Of a stretch of DNA of 64,000 nt, positions 46,801-55,402 are shown in pieces (the first letter of the stretch is position 1; every line of letters starts with the position of its first letter). This DNA is from Gardnerella vaginalis (GTDB taxonomy: Bacteria; Actinomycetota; Actinomycetes; Actinomycetales; Bifidobacteriaceae). The DNA lies in contig NZ_JBETXJ010000002.1 of NCBI RefSeq assembly GCF_040427915.1, positions 868,001 to 932,000 of the forward strand, given 5' to 3'. The notes beneath the pieces were generated by a model that was given only the letters and a program-made list of their open reading frames with translations, searched no databases and was not told the origin of the DNA. A program made the translations under genes and the position numbers.

Positions 46801-47242
46801 GTCTTCTAAGAGTGGCGATTGGCGAGTTGATGAGTCTGGTGCTCCTGTTGTTACGACTCCAAACGGCGAAGTTGCGCTTGTTGAGGGCGAATATGAGCTT
46901 GTGAATCGCGTTGAGTCTTCGGATGCTCAAGCGGCTGCGAATACGGCTTCTGCTGCAATGCCAACTGGCGGCTTCGTTATGCTTGACACTGCTTTGACTA
47001 GCGATTTGCTTGCGGAAGGTTACGCTCGCGATGCTATTCGCGCTGTTCAGGATGCGCGTAAGGAGAACGGTTTGGATATTAGCGACCGAATCTCTTTGAC
47101 TTTGAGCGTGCCTAGCGCGGACGTTGCTAAAGTTGAGCAGTTCCGTGATTTGATTGCTAACGAAACTCTTGCTACAAGCTTTGAAGTTACAGAGGCTGAT
47201 TCTAGCGCAACCGAGCTTAGCGTAAGTCTTAAGCGTGCGTAA
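43832..47242 (+). CDS. ileS: Isoleucine-tRNA ligase
   Basis: Charges tRNA-Ile and edits mischarged valine. 1136 residues, class I: HxGH in PHYGHLLTG (92-95), the CP1 editing domain with TTTPWTVPTN, KMSKH (669-673, the KMSKS loop), then anticodon-binding and C-terminal domains. The size and C-terminal layout match the long bacterial/eukaryotic-like type often linked with mupirocin tolerance, but that is not proven here. The GTG at 43832 lies 6 nt after AGGAG; a TTG at 43814 would sit inside the T-box sequester. A ~40-residue Ala/Asn/Thr-rich leader precedes the core. Expression is controlled by the T-box. Confidence 0.97.
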   Translation: MSESTNPATSACANTSANHVYPKANVTASTQENAGTQVAPNPSFPKLEESVLQYWDANNTFRKSIEYRPSGKGSQNEFVFFDGPPFANGLPHYGHLLTGYAKDVVPRYQTMRGRKVNRVFGWDTHGLPAELEAQKELGIESVDQIEKMGIAKFNDACRASVLKYTNEWQNYVHRQARWVDFERGYKTLNIPYMESVMWAFKQLYDKGLAYKGYRVLPYCPKDQTPLSAHELRMDADVYQNRQDTTVSVAVKLRDEADAYAVFWTTTPWTVPTNFAIVVGADIDYVEVRPTEGKFAGKKFYIGKPLLGSYTKELGENYEVVRELKGAEMAGWRYYPVFPYFASDSALSEGGTPGPNAFTIFTADYVDTAEGTGLVHQAPYGEDDMNTLNAHEIRSVDVLDAGCKFTSDCPDYEGLYVFDANLPILRNLRAGDGPLAQMPEDQRALLFQEKSYVHSYPHCWRCATPLIYKPVSSWFVSVTKIKKRLLELNQEINWIPGNVKDGQFGKWLSNARDWSISRNRFWGSPIPVWVSDDPKYPRVDVYGSLDELKADFGDYPRDDDGNVNMHRPYIDRLTRSNPDDPTGKSQMHRITDVLDCWFESGSMPFAQFHYPFENKDFFEEHFPCDYIVEYIGQTRGWFYTLHIMATALFDRPAFKNVICHGIVLGSDGQKMSKHLRNYPDVNGVFNEYGSDAMRWFLMSSPILRGGNLIVTADGIRDTVRQVMLPVWSSYYFFTLYANAANGGKGYDARRLRADEVAGLCNMDRYLLARTRLLVERVEKCLNEFAISDACAAVSDFIDVLTNWYIRGSRDRFWNEDETAFNTLYTVLEVFMRTISPLAPMEAEAVWRGLTGGESVHLADWPYLVEPQMLSDGEKNPKAGEVTELGAVLAHDDALVAAMDKVREVVSSTLSLRKAEQLRVRQPLANLTVVAENTAAVEPYEQVLERELNVKNVTFCTLEDASSHGLKIVHELKVNARAAGPRLGKQVQFAIKSSKSGDWRVDESGAPVVTTPNGEVALVEGEYELVNRVESSDAQAAANTASAAMPTGGFVMLDTALTSDLLAEGYARDAIRAVQDARKENGLDISDRISLTLSVPSADVAKVEQFRDLIANETLATSFEVTEADSSATELSVSLKRA

Positions 47243-47271
47243 AACACAGCTAACAGCTAATTAACTAAACA

Positions 47272-47311
47272 AAAACGTGCCGTTGTATGATTCAATACTT
47301 CGGCACGTTTT
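47272..47311. terminator. Bidirectional terminator between ileS and the BrnA-like gene
   Basis: AAAACGTGCCG (47272-47282) pairs with CGGCACGTTTT (47301-47311), an 11-bp stem. T-rich tails follow on both strands, so it can end ileS and the leftward toxin-antitoxin operon. Confidence 0.88.
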
Positions 47312-47320
47312 GTTTTATCT

Positions 47321-47584
47321 CTAGTTTTGCTTCGAACTTTCTAGTTTTTCTGCAATGAGTGTATTGACGACTGCGTTTCTGCTAATAGCAAGAATTTCTG
47401 CACGTTTATCAAGTTTTTCAATAATCCATTCTGGCATAGTAAATGTGACGCGTTTTTGCACATTTGAGCGGTGCTCTATAGTTGGATGCTCCAAATCAAA
47501 GTACTCAAGTACATCTTCGCCGTTATCGAATTTTTTATCGAGTTCTTTGCCGCTTATTTCCTTACTCGTTGTAGTGCTCTTCAT
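47321..47584 (-). CDS. BrnA-like antitoxin (CopG type)
   Basis: 87 residues from ATG 47584, chosen because GAGGAG lies 7 nt upstream inside the toxin gene; an ATG at 47599 overlaps that site. The C-terminal half is a ribbon-helix-helix: KRVTFTMPEWIIEKLDKRAEILAISRNAVVNTLIAEKL. The order toxin then antitoxin, and the overlap, match the BrnTA systems. It would neutralise the RNase and repress the operon. Confidence 0.85.
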   Translation of the reverse strand: MKSTTTSKEISGKELDKKFDNGEDVLEYFDLEHPTIEHRSNVQKRVTFTMPEWIIEKLDKRAEILAISRNAVVNTLIAEKLESSKQN

Positions 47585-47837
47585 AATATTGCTCCTCATT
47601 TTTACGCGATCTTCTTACAGAAATAATACGAATTCGATTATTCCTTTTTGTTATTATTGCCGTCCAATGCTTATTGTTTATTTTTCCAAAAACTAAGTAG
47701 CGAGAGTTGTCGTTTCCTGAATTTTTGGATTCTAATGTAATTGTCGTATTCTCCCAAAGTAATTGGGCTTTTTTGAAACTGATACCGTGTTTAGCTAAAT
47801 TTTTTAAGCTTTTTGCAGGATCGTGTTCAAAATCCAT
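47562..47837 (-). CDS. BrnT-family toxin (DUF497)
   Basis: 91 residues from ATG 47837, with AGGAGG 5 nt upstream. The opening MDFEHDPAKSLKNLAKHGISFKKAQLLW is the DUF497/BrnT signature, followed by DNSRYLVFGKINNKHWTAIITKRNNRIRIISVRRSRKNE, the RelE-like strand pair with the catalytic Arg/Lys residues. BrnT is a ribonuclease that stops translation. The last 23 bases overlap the antitoxin gene. Confidence 0.9.
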   Translation of the reverse strand: MDFEHDPAKSLKNLAKHGISFKKAQLLWENTTITLESKNSGNDNSRYLVFGKINNKHWTAIITKRNNRIRIISVRRSRKNEEQYYEEHYNE

Positions 47838-48302
47838 TCTCACCTCCTAGTGTGTATTTTACATCAAAACAACATCAATATGAAGCAATTTTTTAATGAT
47901 TGTTGTTTTGTATTAGGTATCGTAAGTGATTTAAGTTAGCTTTCCTAGATTTTTTACGCATTGTGGTTAGAGGCTATTTATAGAAGCAAGCGCTATCGCA
48001 TCGATTTGTTTTGTTATGTGCGTTTTGCTGGTCTTCGGATTTCGCCTAAGTGTAGGCGAAATCGGGGTCGCGCTTGCGTGGAAAGCGTATTAGCTTTCCA
48101 CTTTGAGCAAGCGCTATCGCATTGAGTCGCTTTTCGCGCTACGCTCTAAGCGAAAAGCGAAGCAATGCGACACTCCGATTTATTTTCTTCCACACCTTCA
48201 TATAAATTCGTTATGACAACAATACAAATTTATTCATGTTTGTATTTGTTAGTTTTATAGAAAAATTGCAATACGAAAGTGCAGGTAACGAAATGAGTGG
48301 CG
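47838..48302. other. Intergenic region between BrnT and the peptide transporter
   Basis: No gene seen. Near 47862-47900 an imperfect inverted repeat (AAAACAACATCA with TGATTGTTGTTTT) faces the toxin-antitoxin operon and could be its operator. The middle holds the hairpin cluster described separately. Promoter elements for the rightward transporter are not obvious. Confidence 0.5.
47986..48170. repeat. Cluster of three strong hairpins with 16-bp direct repeats
   Basis: GCAAGCGCTATCGCAT occurs at 47986-48001 and 48107-48122. Between and after them are three hairpins: GATTTCGCCTA/TAGGCGAAATC (48038-48063, 11 bp, 4-nt loop), GTGGAAAGC/GCTTTCCAC (48078-48101, 9 bp), and a long arm TCGCATTG..CGCTTTTCGC with GCGAAAAGCG..CAATGCGA (48117-48170, 10+8 bp with a 3x3 internal loop). 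GCGCTTGC at 48070-48077 is complementary to the repeat start. GC content is well above the flanks. It resembles a REP/BIME-like or structured RNA element; no coding frame explains it. Confidence 0.75.
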
Positions 48303-49190
48303 ATGAAAAGGGGCGGTGTATTTTATTCGCGTAGTAAGCGCGACTTATCAAGTGTTACCGCAATTGTTGGAATTGCAATAATATCACTGTTTGTTTTATT
48401 GGCGATTTTTGCCGACCTTTTTACTCTTATTACAGGTAATGATCCATATAGCGAAAATCCCGATGTTTTGTCGGATTCTTCGTTGCCTACAGGCATAGGC
48501 GGAATAAGCTCAAAACATTGGTTTGGCGTAACGCCATTGCGCGGAATTGACTTATTTGCAATCATCTCTCACGGCGCAAGAATCTCTCTTGGAATTGGCT
48601 TAGCTTCTACTGCAATCTCCGTTGTTTTAGGCGTTGTAATTGGCGTTATTGCTGGTTATTTTGGTGGTTTTGTTGATTTTGCAATTTCTCGCATTATGGA
48701 CGTGTTCTTTGGGTTTCCGTTCCTAATCTTTGCGATTGCGCTTTCTGCGATTGTGCCTCAAACTTTCCCGCGTCCGCTTCTTTTAACTCTTGTAATCGGC
48801 TTTTTTGGTTGGCCTAGCATGGCGCGATTGGTTCGCGGCGAAACACTTAGCCTTAAAAATCGCCATTTTGCCGTGGCTTCTAGAGTTATGGGCGCTAGTG
48901 CTTTTCATGTTTTGCGCAATCAGATTTTGCCAAACATGCTTCCAATAATCATTGTTAATACAACACTTTCTATACCAGGCCGTATTGCACTCGAAGCGGC
49001 ACTTTCATTTCTTGGCGTTGGCATGAATCCGCCTTCGCCTTCGTGGGGACGCTCAATATCCGACGCAGTGCAGTGGGCATTGGTAGACCCGTGGTATTTA
49101 ATATTCCCAGGTTTATCTTTGTCCCTGCTTGCGCTCGGGTTTAATATGCTGGGCGATTGGCTTTCTTCAAAAATGGAGATAGCAGCATGA
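48303..49190 (+). CDS. Peptide ABC transporter permease (DppC type)
   Basis: 295 residues: an N-terminal membrane helix, an outer loop, and five more helices of the binding-protein-dependent permease domain. The EAA-like docking loop is read as ASRVMGASAFHVLRNQILPNMLP. The ATG at 48303 is used here; a GTG at 48297 is an alternative and both lack a strong ribosome site. It pairs with the DppB-type partner that follows with an ATGA overlap. The C-before-B order is the reverse of the classical dpp/opp order. Confidence 0.9.
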   Translation: MKRGGVFYSRSKRDLSSVTAIVGIAIISLFVLLAIFADLFTLITGNDPYSENPDVLSDSSLPTGIGGISSKHWFGVTPLRGIDLFAIISHGARISLGIGLASTAISVVLGVVIGVIAGYFGGFVDFAISRIMDVFFGFPFLIFAIALSAIVPQTFPRPLLLTLVIGFFGWPSMARLVRGETLSLKNRHFAVASRVMGASAFHVLRNQILPNMLPIIIVNTTLSIPGRIALEAALSFLGVGMNPPSPSWGRSISDAVQWALVDPWYLIFPGLSLSLLALGFNMLGDWLSSKMEIAA

Positions 49191-50194
49191 GCGTTTTTCT
49201 TTACATTATTAGGCGCGTTGCAAGCGCTTTGGCTGTTATTGCTGTTATTGCAATGGCAATGTTTTTGATTTTCTTTATGACTCCAACAAATCCTGCTCAG
49301 CTTATGTGCGGCAAACCTTGCACGCCTGAGCGTTTAGCACAAGTTTCTGCGTTTATGGGAACTGATTTGCCTTGGTATAGTCAGCTTTTTAACTATTTGC
49401 AGGGTATTTTTGTTGGCCGTACTTTTGGCGATTCTGCATCTGCCAGCGCAATTGTTTGCGCGGCTCCTTGCTTAGGATGGTCTTTTGCGCTTAATGAGCC
49501 TGTTACTGGTTTGATTTTTAGTCGTTTTCCAGTTACAGCATCAATCGCCATTGGTGCTGCTGTTTTGTGGATGATAATTGGCGTATTTGCAGGCGTTTTG
49601 CAAGCGGTTAAGCGTGATTCGTGGATTGACCGCTTAATTGTAGCAATATCTTCGATTGGTATTTCGTCTCCTACCTACTTAATTGGTTTGCTGGCGATTA
49701 TTGCTTTTGCGGTTTACATTCCCGTTTTTCCTACGGGTGGATATGTTAGCTTCTTTGCTAATCCTTTTGACTGGGCTTGGCATCTGCTACTCGCTTGGAT
49801 TGTTTTAGCGTTGATAAATGGCGCTTTTTATGCGCGCATTACTCGTTCTACAATGATTAGGGAATTTGGTAAAGATTATGTGCGAACTGCAAGAGCAAAG
49901 GGCATGCACGATTCACATGTTGTAGTAAATCATGCTTTGCGAAATGCGATTTTACCAATATTTACAATGTTTGGTTTAGATCTTGGCGGTCTTCTTGGTG
50001 GAGCGGTTATAACTGAGCGTGTGTTCTCTATGCACGGGTTGGGTTCGCTTCTTTTAGACGCTGTTAAGACTTTTGATTTGCAAGTTTTGGTTGGAGTTAC
50101 GCTGTTTTCGGCCGCTCTTGTAATAATTGCAAATCTTATTGTTGACGTCTGTTATTGTTTGCTTGATCCTAGAGCGGCTAAAGTCGCCCTTTAA
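49187..50194 (+). CDS. Peptide ABC transporter permease (DppB type)
   Basis: 335 residues, with the DppB-type first helix, a large outer loop (about 30-120) and the permease domain; the docking loop is RTARAKGMHDSHVVVNHALRNAILP. The ATG at 49187 overlaps the stop of the DppC-type gene and follows GGAGA; the frame upstream to 49157 is not needed. The outer loop contains two Cys pairs (MCGKPC, VCAAPC) that might form disulphides outside the cell, which is notable given the VKOR-family gene at 54629. Confidence 0.9.
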   Translation: MSVFLYIIRRVASALAVIAVIAMAMFLIFFMTPTNPAQLMCGKPCTPERLAQVSAFMGTDLPWYSQLFNYLQGIFVGRTFGDSASASAIVCAAPCLGWSFALNEPVTGLIFSRFPVTASIAIGAAVLWMIIGVFAGVLQAVKRDSWIDRLIVAISSIGISSPTYLIGLLAIIAFAVYIPVFPTGGYVSFFANPFDWAWHLLLAWIVLALINGAFYARITRSTMIREFGKDYVRTARAKGMHDSHVVVNHALRNAILPIFTMFGLDLGGLLGGAVITERVFSMHGLGSLLLDAVKTFDLQVLVGVTLFSAALVIIANLIVDVCYCLLDPRAAKVAL

Positions 50195-50336
50195 AGTGGT
50201 GATTAGTGAGCGATTAAAATCGCCAACAAAATCGCCATTAAGGTTGCAACTAAAGTCGCTACTAAAGTCTTCTTTAAATCACAATAATAAAAATTTTTAA
50301 TAACTTTATAACTTTATAAAAAATTAAGGAAAAATC
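50195..50336. repeat. Spacer of degenerate duplications of the DppB-type gene end
   Basis: The stretch repeats variants of AACTAAAGTCGC and AAAATCGCCA, words close to the last codons of the upstream gene (GCTAAAGTCGCCCTTTAA). A TTAAGGAAAA ribosome site for the next gene closes it. Confidence 0.6.
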
Positions 50337-52076
50337 ATGCAAAATACACAAAATTCTTATCAAATCATCAAAAAATTTAGTCGTGGTTTTGCTCTAAATA
50401 CATTAAGAGCAATTGCTGTAATTCTAGTGTTTTCGCTGATTTATGCATTTTCTGCTTGCGGATCTGCTGTGCAAAGTGGTCAGAACCTACAAAAAAGACT
50501 ACCAAATGCTTCTGTGCTTAATAGTAATCCAAAAAAGGGAGGAACGCTTACAATTCTAAGCTCTGAATCAAAAATGGATTTTGATCCTGCAAGAAGTCAG
50601 GGTTTGCCAATAACCTCTAATAGCCTAGTTTTCCGCGCTTTAACAACGTGGAAAGTAACGCCAAGTGGCAAAACGCGTGTTGTTGCCGATTTAGCAACAG
50701 ATACGGGAACTGCTTTAGACGGCGGAAAAACCTGGAAGTACACTCTTAAAAAAGGCATTAAATACCAGGATGGAAGCCCAATAACGTCTAAAGATATTAA
50801 ATATGGTCTTGAGCGTTCTTTTGCAAACTCGCTTACAGGCGGATTCGGTTACCACAAAGCGCTTTTGGAAGGTGCTAAAGACTATGCCGGTCCGTTTAGT
50901 GGCAAATCTTTGGATTCGATTGAAACTCCAGACAATCAAACAATCATTTTTAAACTAAATGCTGCTTTTGCTAATTGGCCTTGGGTTGCGTCTTTGGCGG
51001 CCTTTGCTCCCGTTCCGTTAAATTCTGGGAATGCGCAGGATTATGGTAAAAGCCCAGTTGCTTCTGGACCGTACAAAATTGTTGAAAACGAAGTTGGCAA
51101 GCAAATTGTTATGGTTAGAAACACTAATTGGGATTCCAGCGCGGATTCAATTCGAGCTAATTACCCAGACAAGATAATTTGGAAGCTTGGTGTTGATCCT
51201 TCTGTTGCTGCCCAATCTATGATTCAAGGCAATTCTGGCGCAGACAATGCTATTCTTGCAGATTTTGTGCCTCCAGCTCAACGCGCACAAGCTAAAGCAA
51301 GCTACAAGTCGAGCAATCTTTTAGTTACAAGCGGTGACGGAGCGTTGGAATATTTGGCCATGAACAATCGCCGTATTAAAGATGTTAAGATCCGAAAGGC
51401 GATTCAGTACGCTGTAGATAAGCAGTCGTATCAGCGAGCAAAGGGCGGTGCGGTTGCTGGCGGTTTTGCAACAACGCTTATTACTCCAGGCGTAAGCGAG
51501 CGCAAAGTCTATAATCTCTATTCTGCAAATCCGCGTGGGGACGTAGAAAAGGCTAAACAATTATTAAAGGAATCGGGTAAATCTAAACTAAAGTTTAGTC
51601 TTATTGCTCGCCCAGATCAGGCGCAAGTGGCATCTTCTATTCAAGCAAGCTTAAAGCGCGTTGGAATTGATGTTTCTATACGAACTGTGGATTCGCAGAT
51701 TTTTACCGATATGATTACTGGCGATTCTGGCGACTACGATTTAGCTTTGTCTAAATGGCAGCCTGATTTTCCTTCTGCGTATGCAAATATTGGCCCGCTT
51801 TTTGACTCTTCGCAAATAGGCGGCGGCAATTGGAATATATCTCGCTACTCGAATCCAAAAGTGGATTCCTTGATTCGCCAAGCTGTTGGCGTTATAGATA
51901 AGTCGCGTGCAGATTTGCTTTGGCAGCAGGTTGATAAAGAGATTATGCGCGATTCTCCAATCGTTCCGCTTATTTACTCTAAGAACACTTATATTCACGG
52001 AAGCAATGTGGAAAACTTCTTTGTTGGGTCTTTCCCGGCTTATCCAAACTATGCGCGAGTTTCGCTTAGAAACTAG
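50337..52076 (+). CDS. Peptide ABC transporter substrate-binding lipoprotein (DppA/OppA type)
   Basis: 579 residues, solute-binding protein family 5. A basic N terminus, hydrophobic core and lipobox FSAC (Cys41) anchor it outside the membrane. The mature part opens with KGGTLTILSSESKMDFDPARSQG and has ITSKDIKYGLERSF, both typical of the family. It would capture oligopeptides, dipeptides or nickel-chelates; the specificity is not decided by sequence. Ribosome site AAGGAAAA is 5-6 nt before the ATG. The gene sits between the permeases and the fused ATPase, so the operon encodes a complete importer. Confidence 0.93.
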   Translation: MQNTQNSYQIIKKFSRGFALNTLRAIAVILVFSLIYAFSACGSAVQSGQNLQKRLPNASVLNSNPKKGGTLTILSSESKMDFDPARSQGLPITSNSLVFRALTTWKVTPSGKTRVVADLATDTGTALDGGKTWKYTLKKGIKYQDGSPITSKDIKYGLERSFANSLTGGFGYHKALLEGAKDYAGPFSGKSLDSIETPDNQTIIFKLNAAFANWPWVASLAAFAPVPLNSGNAQDYGKSPVASGPYKIVENEVGKQIVMVRNTNWDSSADSIRANYPDKIIWKLGVDPSVAAQSMIQGNSGADNAILADFVPPAQRAQAKASYKSSNLLVTSGDGALEYLAMNNRRIKDVKIRKAIQYAVDKQSYQRAKGGAVAGGFATTLITPGVSERKVYNLYSANPRGDVEKAKQLLKESGKSKLKFSLIARPDQAQVASSIQASLKRVGIDVSIRTVDSQIFTDMITGDSGDYDLALSKWQPDFPSAYANIGPLFDSSQIGGGNWNISRYSNPKVDSLIRQAVGVIDKSRADLLWQQVDKEIMRDSPIVPLIYSKNTYIHGSNVENFFVGSFPAYPNYARVSLRN

Positions 52077-52092
52077 AAAAGGATTTAAGAAA

Positions 52093-53715
52093 ATGTTGGA
52101 AAATCGCGAAAACCCAGTGCTTAGCGTTAGTAACTTGTCTATTGCGATTGGCAAAAATCAGATTACGCATAACGTATCTTTAAACTTATATGCGGGCAAA
52201 ATTAGCGCGCTGGTTGGCGAATCTGGTTCGGGAAAGTCATTAACTTCGTTGGCGTTAATGGGTCTTCTTCCAGGCGATTTTAGTGTTTCTGGCAAAGCGG
52301 TTATTAATACAAGCGCTAATGACAGTTTGGATTTACTAAGCAATAATGCTCCGTATTCTTATATTCGTTCGGGGCTTATTTCAATGGTGTTCCAAGAGCC
52401 ATCTACTGCATTTAATCCCGTTATGCGTCTTGGCAAGCAAATTGAAGAGGCGTTAAAATATCATCCCGAAAAGTTTGGCAAGATGAGCGCTCACGCTAGA
52501 AAATCGCGAGTTCTTGATTCCCTTAGCGAGGTTGGCCTAAAGGATGTAAATCGCGTTTATAGGTCTTATCCGCACGAACTTTCTGGTGGGCAGCTTCAGC
52601 GCGCAATGATTGCAATGGCAATTATTAATCGACCTTCTTTGCTTATTGCAGACGAGCCTACAACAGCTTTGGATGTTACAACTCAGCGTAAGATTTTGCA
52701 GCTTTTGCGCGATTTAGCTAAAAAGCATAATATTGCGGTTTTGATTATTACGCATAATATGAGCGTTGTTAAGGCTGTTGCAAACACAGTTTATGTTATG
52801 AACAGTGGCAGTATTGTTGAAAGTGGACTAGTTAAAGATGTGTTTTCTAATCCTAAAAACAGCTATACGCGCTCTCTTTTAGACTCTATTGTTGATTTTG
52901 ATATTAATAATTTAGCTAGCGAATCAACTAGCTCGGATGCTTGCGATTTTTGCGTAAACATTCAAAATGTTTCTGCCACATATGCTAAGTCTTCTAAAAT
53001 TTTCAACTTTTCCAAATCCGCAATAAGTGATTTGAACCTTAATATTTTAAAGGGGAAGACGCATGCGCTGGTTGGAGAATCTGGTGCTGGAAAAACAACG
53101 ATTGCAAAGCTTATTTCTGGTCAGCTTAAGCCAGAATCTGGCAGCATAAGCATAGAGGGCCTTAATTTATACTCCGATTGCAAAAAGCGCGCAAATCGCA
53201 AGATTTTAAGCAATATTGGATTCATTTTCCAAGATTCTGGCTCGGCGTTAAATCCTTTAAAAACAGTAGGCTGGAGCATTGCCGAGCCTCTTCTTGCCAA
53301 TAAAAGTCTTAGCGAAGAAGAGCGCAAAAAGCGCGTGGAGTTTGTTCTTAATCAAGTGCATTTGCCATTAAGCTTAATAAACAGGTTCCCGCACGAGCTT
53401 TCTGGCGGCCAAAAACAGCGAGTTGGCATTGCACGAGCGTTAATAAATCGTCCTTCTTTGATTATTGCAGATGAGCCAACTTCGGCGTTAGATGCAAACC
53501 ATTGCCTAAAAATCCTAAATCTTCTAAGTAGCTTGCAAAAGCAGTACAACTTTTCGTGCTTGTTTATAACGCATGATTTGGCTTTAGTAAGCCGCATTGC
53601 TAGCCAAGTTAGTGTTATAAAAGGCGGAAGGATTGTTGAGCAGGGAAGCGTTAAAGATGTATTGCGTTTCCCTAAGAATTCCTACACGCAAAGCCTTATT
53701 GATGCTGTTTTGTAA
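52093..53715 (+). CDS. Fused peptide ABC transporter ATPase (DppD-DppF in one chain)
   Basis: 540 residues holding two complete ABC ATPase domains. The first has Walker A GESGSGKS (Lys48), [15 protein letters not shown] and [14 protein letters not shown]. The second has GESGAGKT (Lys334), [15 protein letters not shown] and [13 protein letters not shown]. In classical systems these are the separate DppD and DppF proteins. The start ATG 52093 follows AAAGGATT; an open frame upstream from 51907 lies inside the binding-protein gene. The Cys pair SSDACDFC lies in the linker between domains; the iron-sulfur-type cysteines of standard DppD/DppF C-termini are not evident. Confidence 0.93.
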   Translation: MLENRENPVLSVSNLSIAIGKNQITHNVSLNLYAGKISALVGESGSGKSLTSLALMGLLPGDFSVSGKAVINTSANDSLDLLSNNAPYSYIRSGLISMVFQEPSTAFNPVMRLGKQIEEALKYHPEKFGKMSAHARKSRVLDSLSEVGLKDVNRVYRSYPHELSGGQLQRAMIAMAIINRPSLLIADEPTTALDVTTQRKILQLLRDLAKKHNIAVLIITHNMSVVKAVANTVYVMNSGSIVESGLVKDVFSNPKNSYTRSLLDSIVDFDINNLASESTSSDACDFCVNIQNVSATYAKSSKIFNFSKSAISDLNLNILKGKTHALVGESGAGKTTIAKLISGQLKPESGSISIEGLNLYSDCKKRANRKILSNIGFIFQDSGSALNPLKTVGWSIAEPLLANKSLSEEERKKRVEFVLNQVHLPLSLINRFPHELSGGQKQRVGIARALINRPSLIIADEPTSALDANHCLKILNLLSSLQKQYNFSCLFITHDLALVSRIASQVSVIKGGRIVEQGSVKDVLRFPKNSYTQSLIDAVL

Positions 53716-53768
53716 AGCTTATGTTTGTGCTAAAAAGTACCATTGTAAGAGTTTATTAGGAGGTTTTT

Positions 53769-54551
53769 ATGTCTTCGTGCGCTCCAATAGGTGTATTTGA
53801 CTCTGGGTTAGGTGGTATTTCTGTAGTTCGTGAGCTTAGAGAAGCAATGCCAAATGAGCGAATTATATACTTTGGTGATTCTGCCAATGCTCCATATGGC
53901 GTAAAAACTCCGCAAGAAGTGCGTGAGCTTAGTTTTAAGATTGTTGAGCATTTTGCAAGTCTTAATGTTAAAGCTATTGTTATTGCTTGCAATACTGCCA
54001 CTTCTGCTGCTGTTAAAGATTTGCGTGAGCATTATAGTATGCCGATTATTGGCATGGAGCCTGCTCTTAAGCTTGCTTGCGACTTAGGTGGCGGCAAGCC
54101 TCAGCGCGTGATTGTTGCGGCTACTCCTTTAACGCTTAAAGAGCGCAAGTTTGCGGAACTTATGAATCGTTTTACGCAAAATCACCAAATTTTTTCTAGA
54201 CCGTGTCCAGATTTGGTAGAAATTGTGGAAAATGGTGATTTAGGCAATAAAAATATTGTTATGAGTGCTTTGCATAAGTATTTTGATTCTTATGATTTAA
54301 AAAATGTTGATTCAGTTGTTTTAGGCTGTACTCATTTTGTGTTTTATAAAAGTTATTTTCGCGAGTTTTTGCCTGATTGCGTGAAGATTGTAGATGGTAA
54401 TGCTGGCACTATTCATCATCTTAAAAGCGTGTTGGATTCAATGAATCTTCTTGCGGATATAGATGACGAGGGGAGTGTTGTGCTTACTAACTCCGATTCA
54501 AGCGATCGTATTGCTAAGCTATCGCAATCGCTGCTTAATAGTGACTGCTGA
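53769..54551 (+). CDS. murI: Glutamate racemase MurI
   Basis: Makes D-glutamate for peptidoglycan. 260 residues with the two catalytic cysteines in [10 protein letters not shown] and [11 protein letters not shown], and the opening [16 protein letters not shown] plus GDSANAPYG. Ribosome site AGGAGG lies 5 nt before the ATG. It follows the peptide importer by 53 bp, and co-transcription is possible. It supplies the substrate for MurD encoded at 28791. Confidence 0.96.
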   Translation: MSSCAPIGVFDSGLGGISVVRELREAMPNERIIYFGDSANAPYGVKTPQEVRELSFKIVEHFASLNVKAIVIACNTATSAAVKDLREHYSMPIIGMEPALKLACDLGGGKPQRVIVAATPLTLKERKFAELMNRFTQNHQIFSRPCPDLVEIVENGDLGNKNIVMSALHKYFDSYDLKNVDSVVLGCTHFVFYKSYFREFLPDCVKIVDGNAGTIHHLKSVLDSMNLLADIDDEGSVVLTNSDSSDRIAKLSQSLLNSDC

Positions 54552-54575
54552 TTATAACTTTAATTTAAATTGCAG

Positions 54576-54612
54576 CTTATAAATATGTGATGAAATATGT
54601 GATGAATTTAGT
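54576..54612. repeat. 12-bp tandem duplication after murI
   Basis: AAATATGTGATG is present twice in tandem shortly after the murI stop codon, in the spacer facing the convergent VKOR-family gene. Confidence 0.7.
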
Positions 54613-54628
54613 TGTATAAGCTTTTGAT

Positions 54629-55333
54629 TCAACTAAATATAGCATGACCGTATTTGCTTAAAATTAGTAGCACGATTACGAATATCCATAGTGAGTCTAC
54701 GATTAAATCGTAGTTAATTCTGTAGTACGCGTTTAGAATTTTATTTTTTAATCCAATTCCTTGCGCGCTAACTGTTGCGTGGCTAAGTGACATGAATTGT
54801 AGAGTAGTGCAAAACATTAGTACTAAGCACCATGGGCAAAGAACTTGTATTACGAACATTGATTGAGAAAACAGCCAATACGCGTACAAGAGTGCGCATA
54901 ATCCGCCTACCCAACTAAATATCGCTAGCCATTTTGGAAGTTTTACTTTTGCTATTCCAATTACAGCAAGTGTTACAAATACGCTTTCGGCTGCTATTCC
55001 AAAGAAGGCGTTAGGGAAGCTTAGTTCGCCAAATCGTATGAATTCTGCTTGCCATGTTTGAGCTACTTTAGAGCATGATACGAGAGTGTTTATATCGCAT
55101 CCAAGCGCTTTGTGCGGTGTGCGCGCAAGAGCTAAAGTCTCAGAAGATAATATTAGAGATGTTAGAAGGGCTATTGCAGAAGTAACTAGCATAATAGCGT
55201 AAACCCAAGTAGCAGAATGTCTCCAGCCTTTTAATGAGTTTGTTTCGTAAAGTGTTTTTCCGTCTACATCGTTTTCCGTTTTAGATAGCTCATTTATATT
55301 AGTGAGTTCTGTTTGTGAATTACAGCTATCCAT
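54629..55333 (-). CDS. Vitamin K epoxide reductase (VKOR) family membrane protein
   Basis: 234 residues, with a cytoplasmic tail of about 40 residues and five or so membrane helices. The VKOR catalytic set is complete: loop cysteines in CDINTLVSC (Cys79, Cys87), the conserved Ser105 in SFPNAFFG, and the CPWC pair (Cys166, Cys169). In actinobacteria such proteins reoxidise a secreted DsbA-like partner, driving disulphide formation outside the cell with quinone as electron acceptor. No DsbA-like gene is adjacent. Ribosome site AGGAG precedes the ATG at 55333. Confidence 0.93.
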   Translation of the reverse strand: MDSCNSQTELTNINELSKTENDVDGKTLYETNSLKGWRHSATWVYAIMLVTSAIALLTSLILSSETLALARTPHKALGCDINTLVSCSKVAQTWQAEFIRFGELSFPNAFFGIAAESVFVTLAVIGIAKVKLPKWLAIFSWVGGLCALLYAYWLFSQSMFVIQVLCPWCLVLMFCTTLQFMSLSHATVSAQGIGLKNKILNAYYRINYDLIVDSLWIFVIVLLILSKYGHAIFS

Positions 55334-55402
55334 AAGTACTCCTGTAAACGCTAATAATGTAGGGATTAATCGTTTATAAGATAAACGTTACATGCCACAG
55401 TT

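Noticed and set aside
44021..46930. Two long frames (372 and 359 codons) antisense to ileS
   Set aside because: ileS is certain by motif and T-box; the antisense products are Cys/Asn/His-rich with no start signals.
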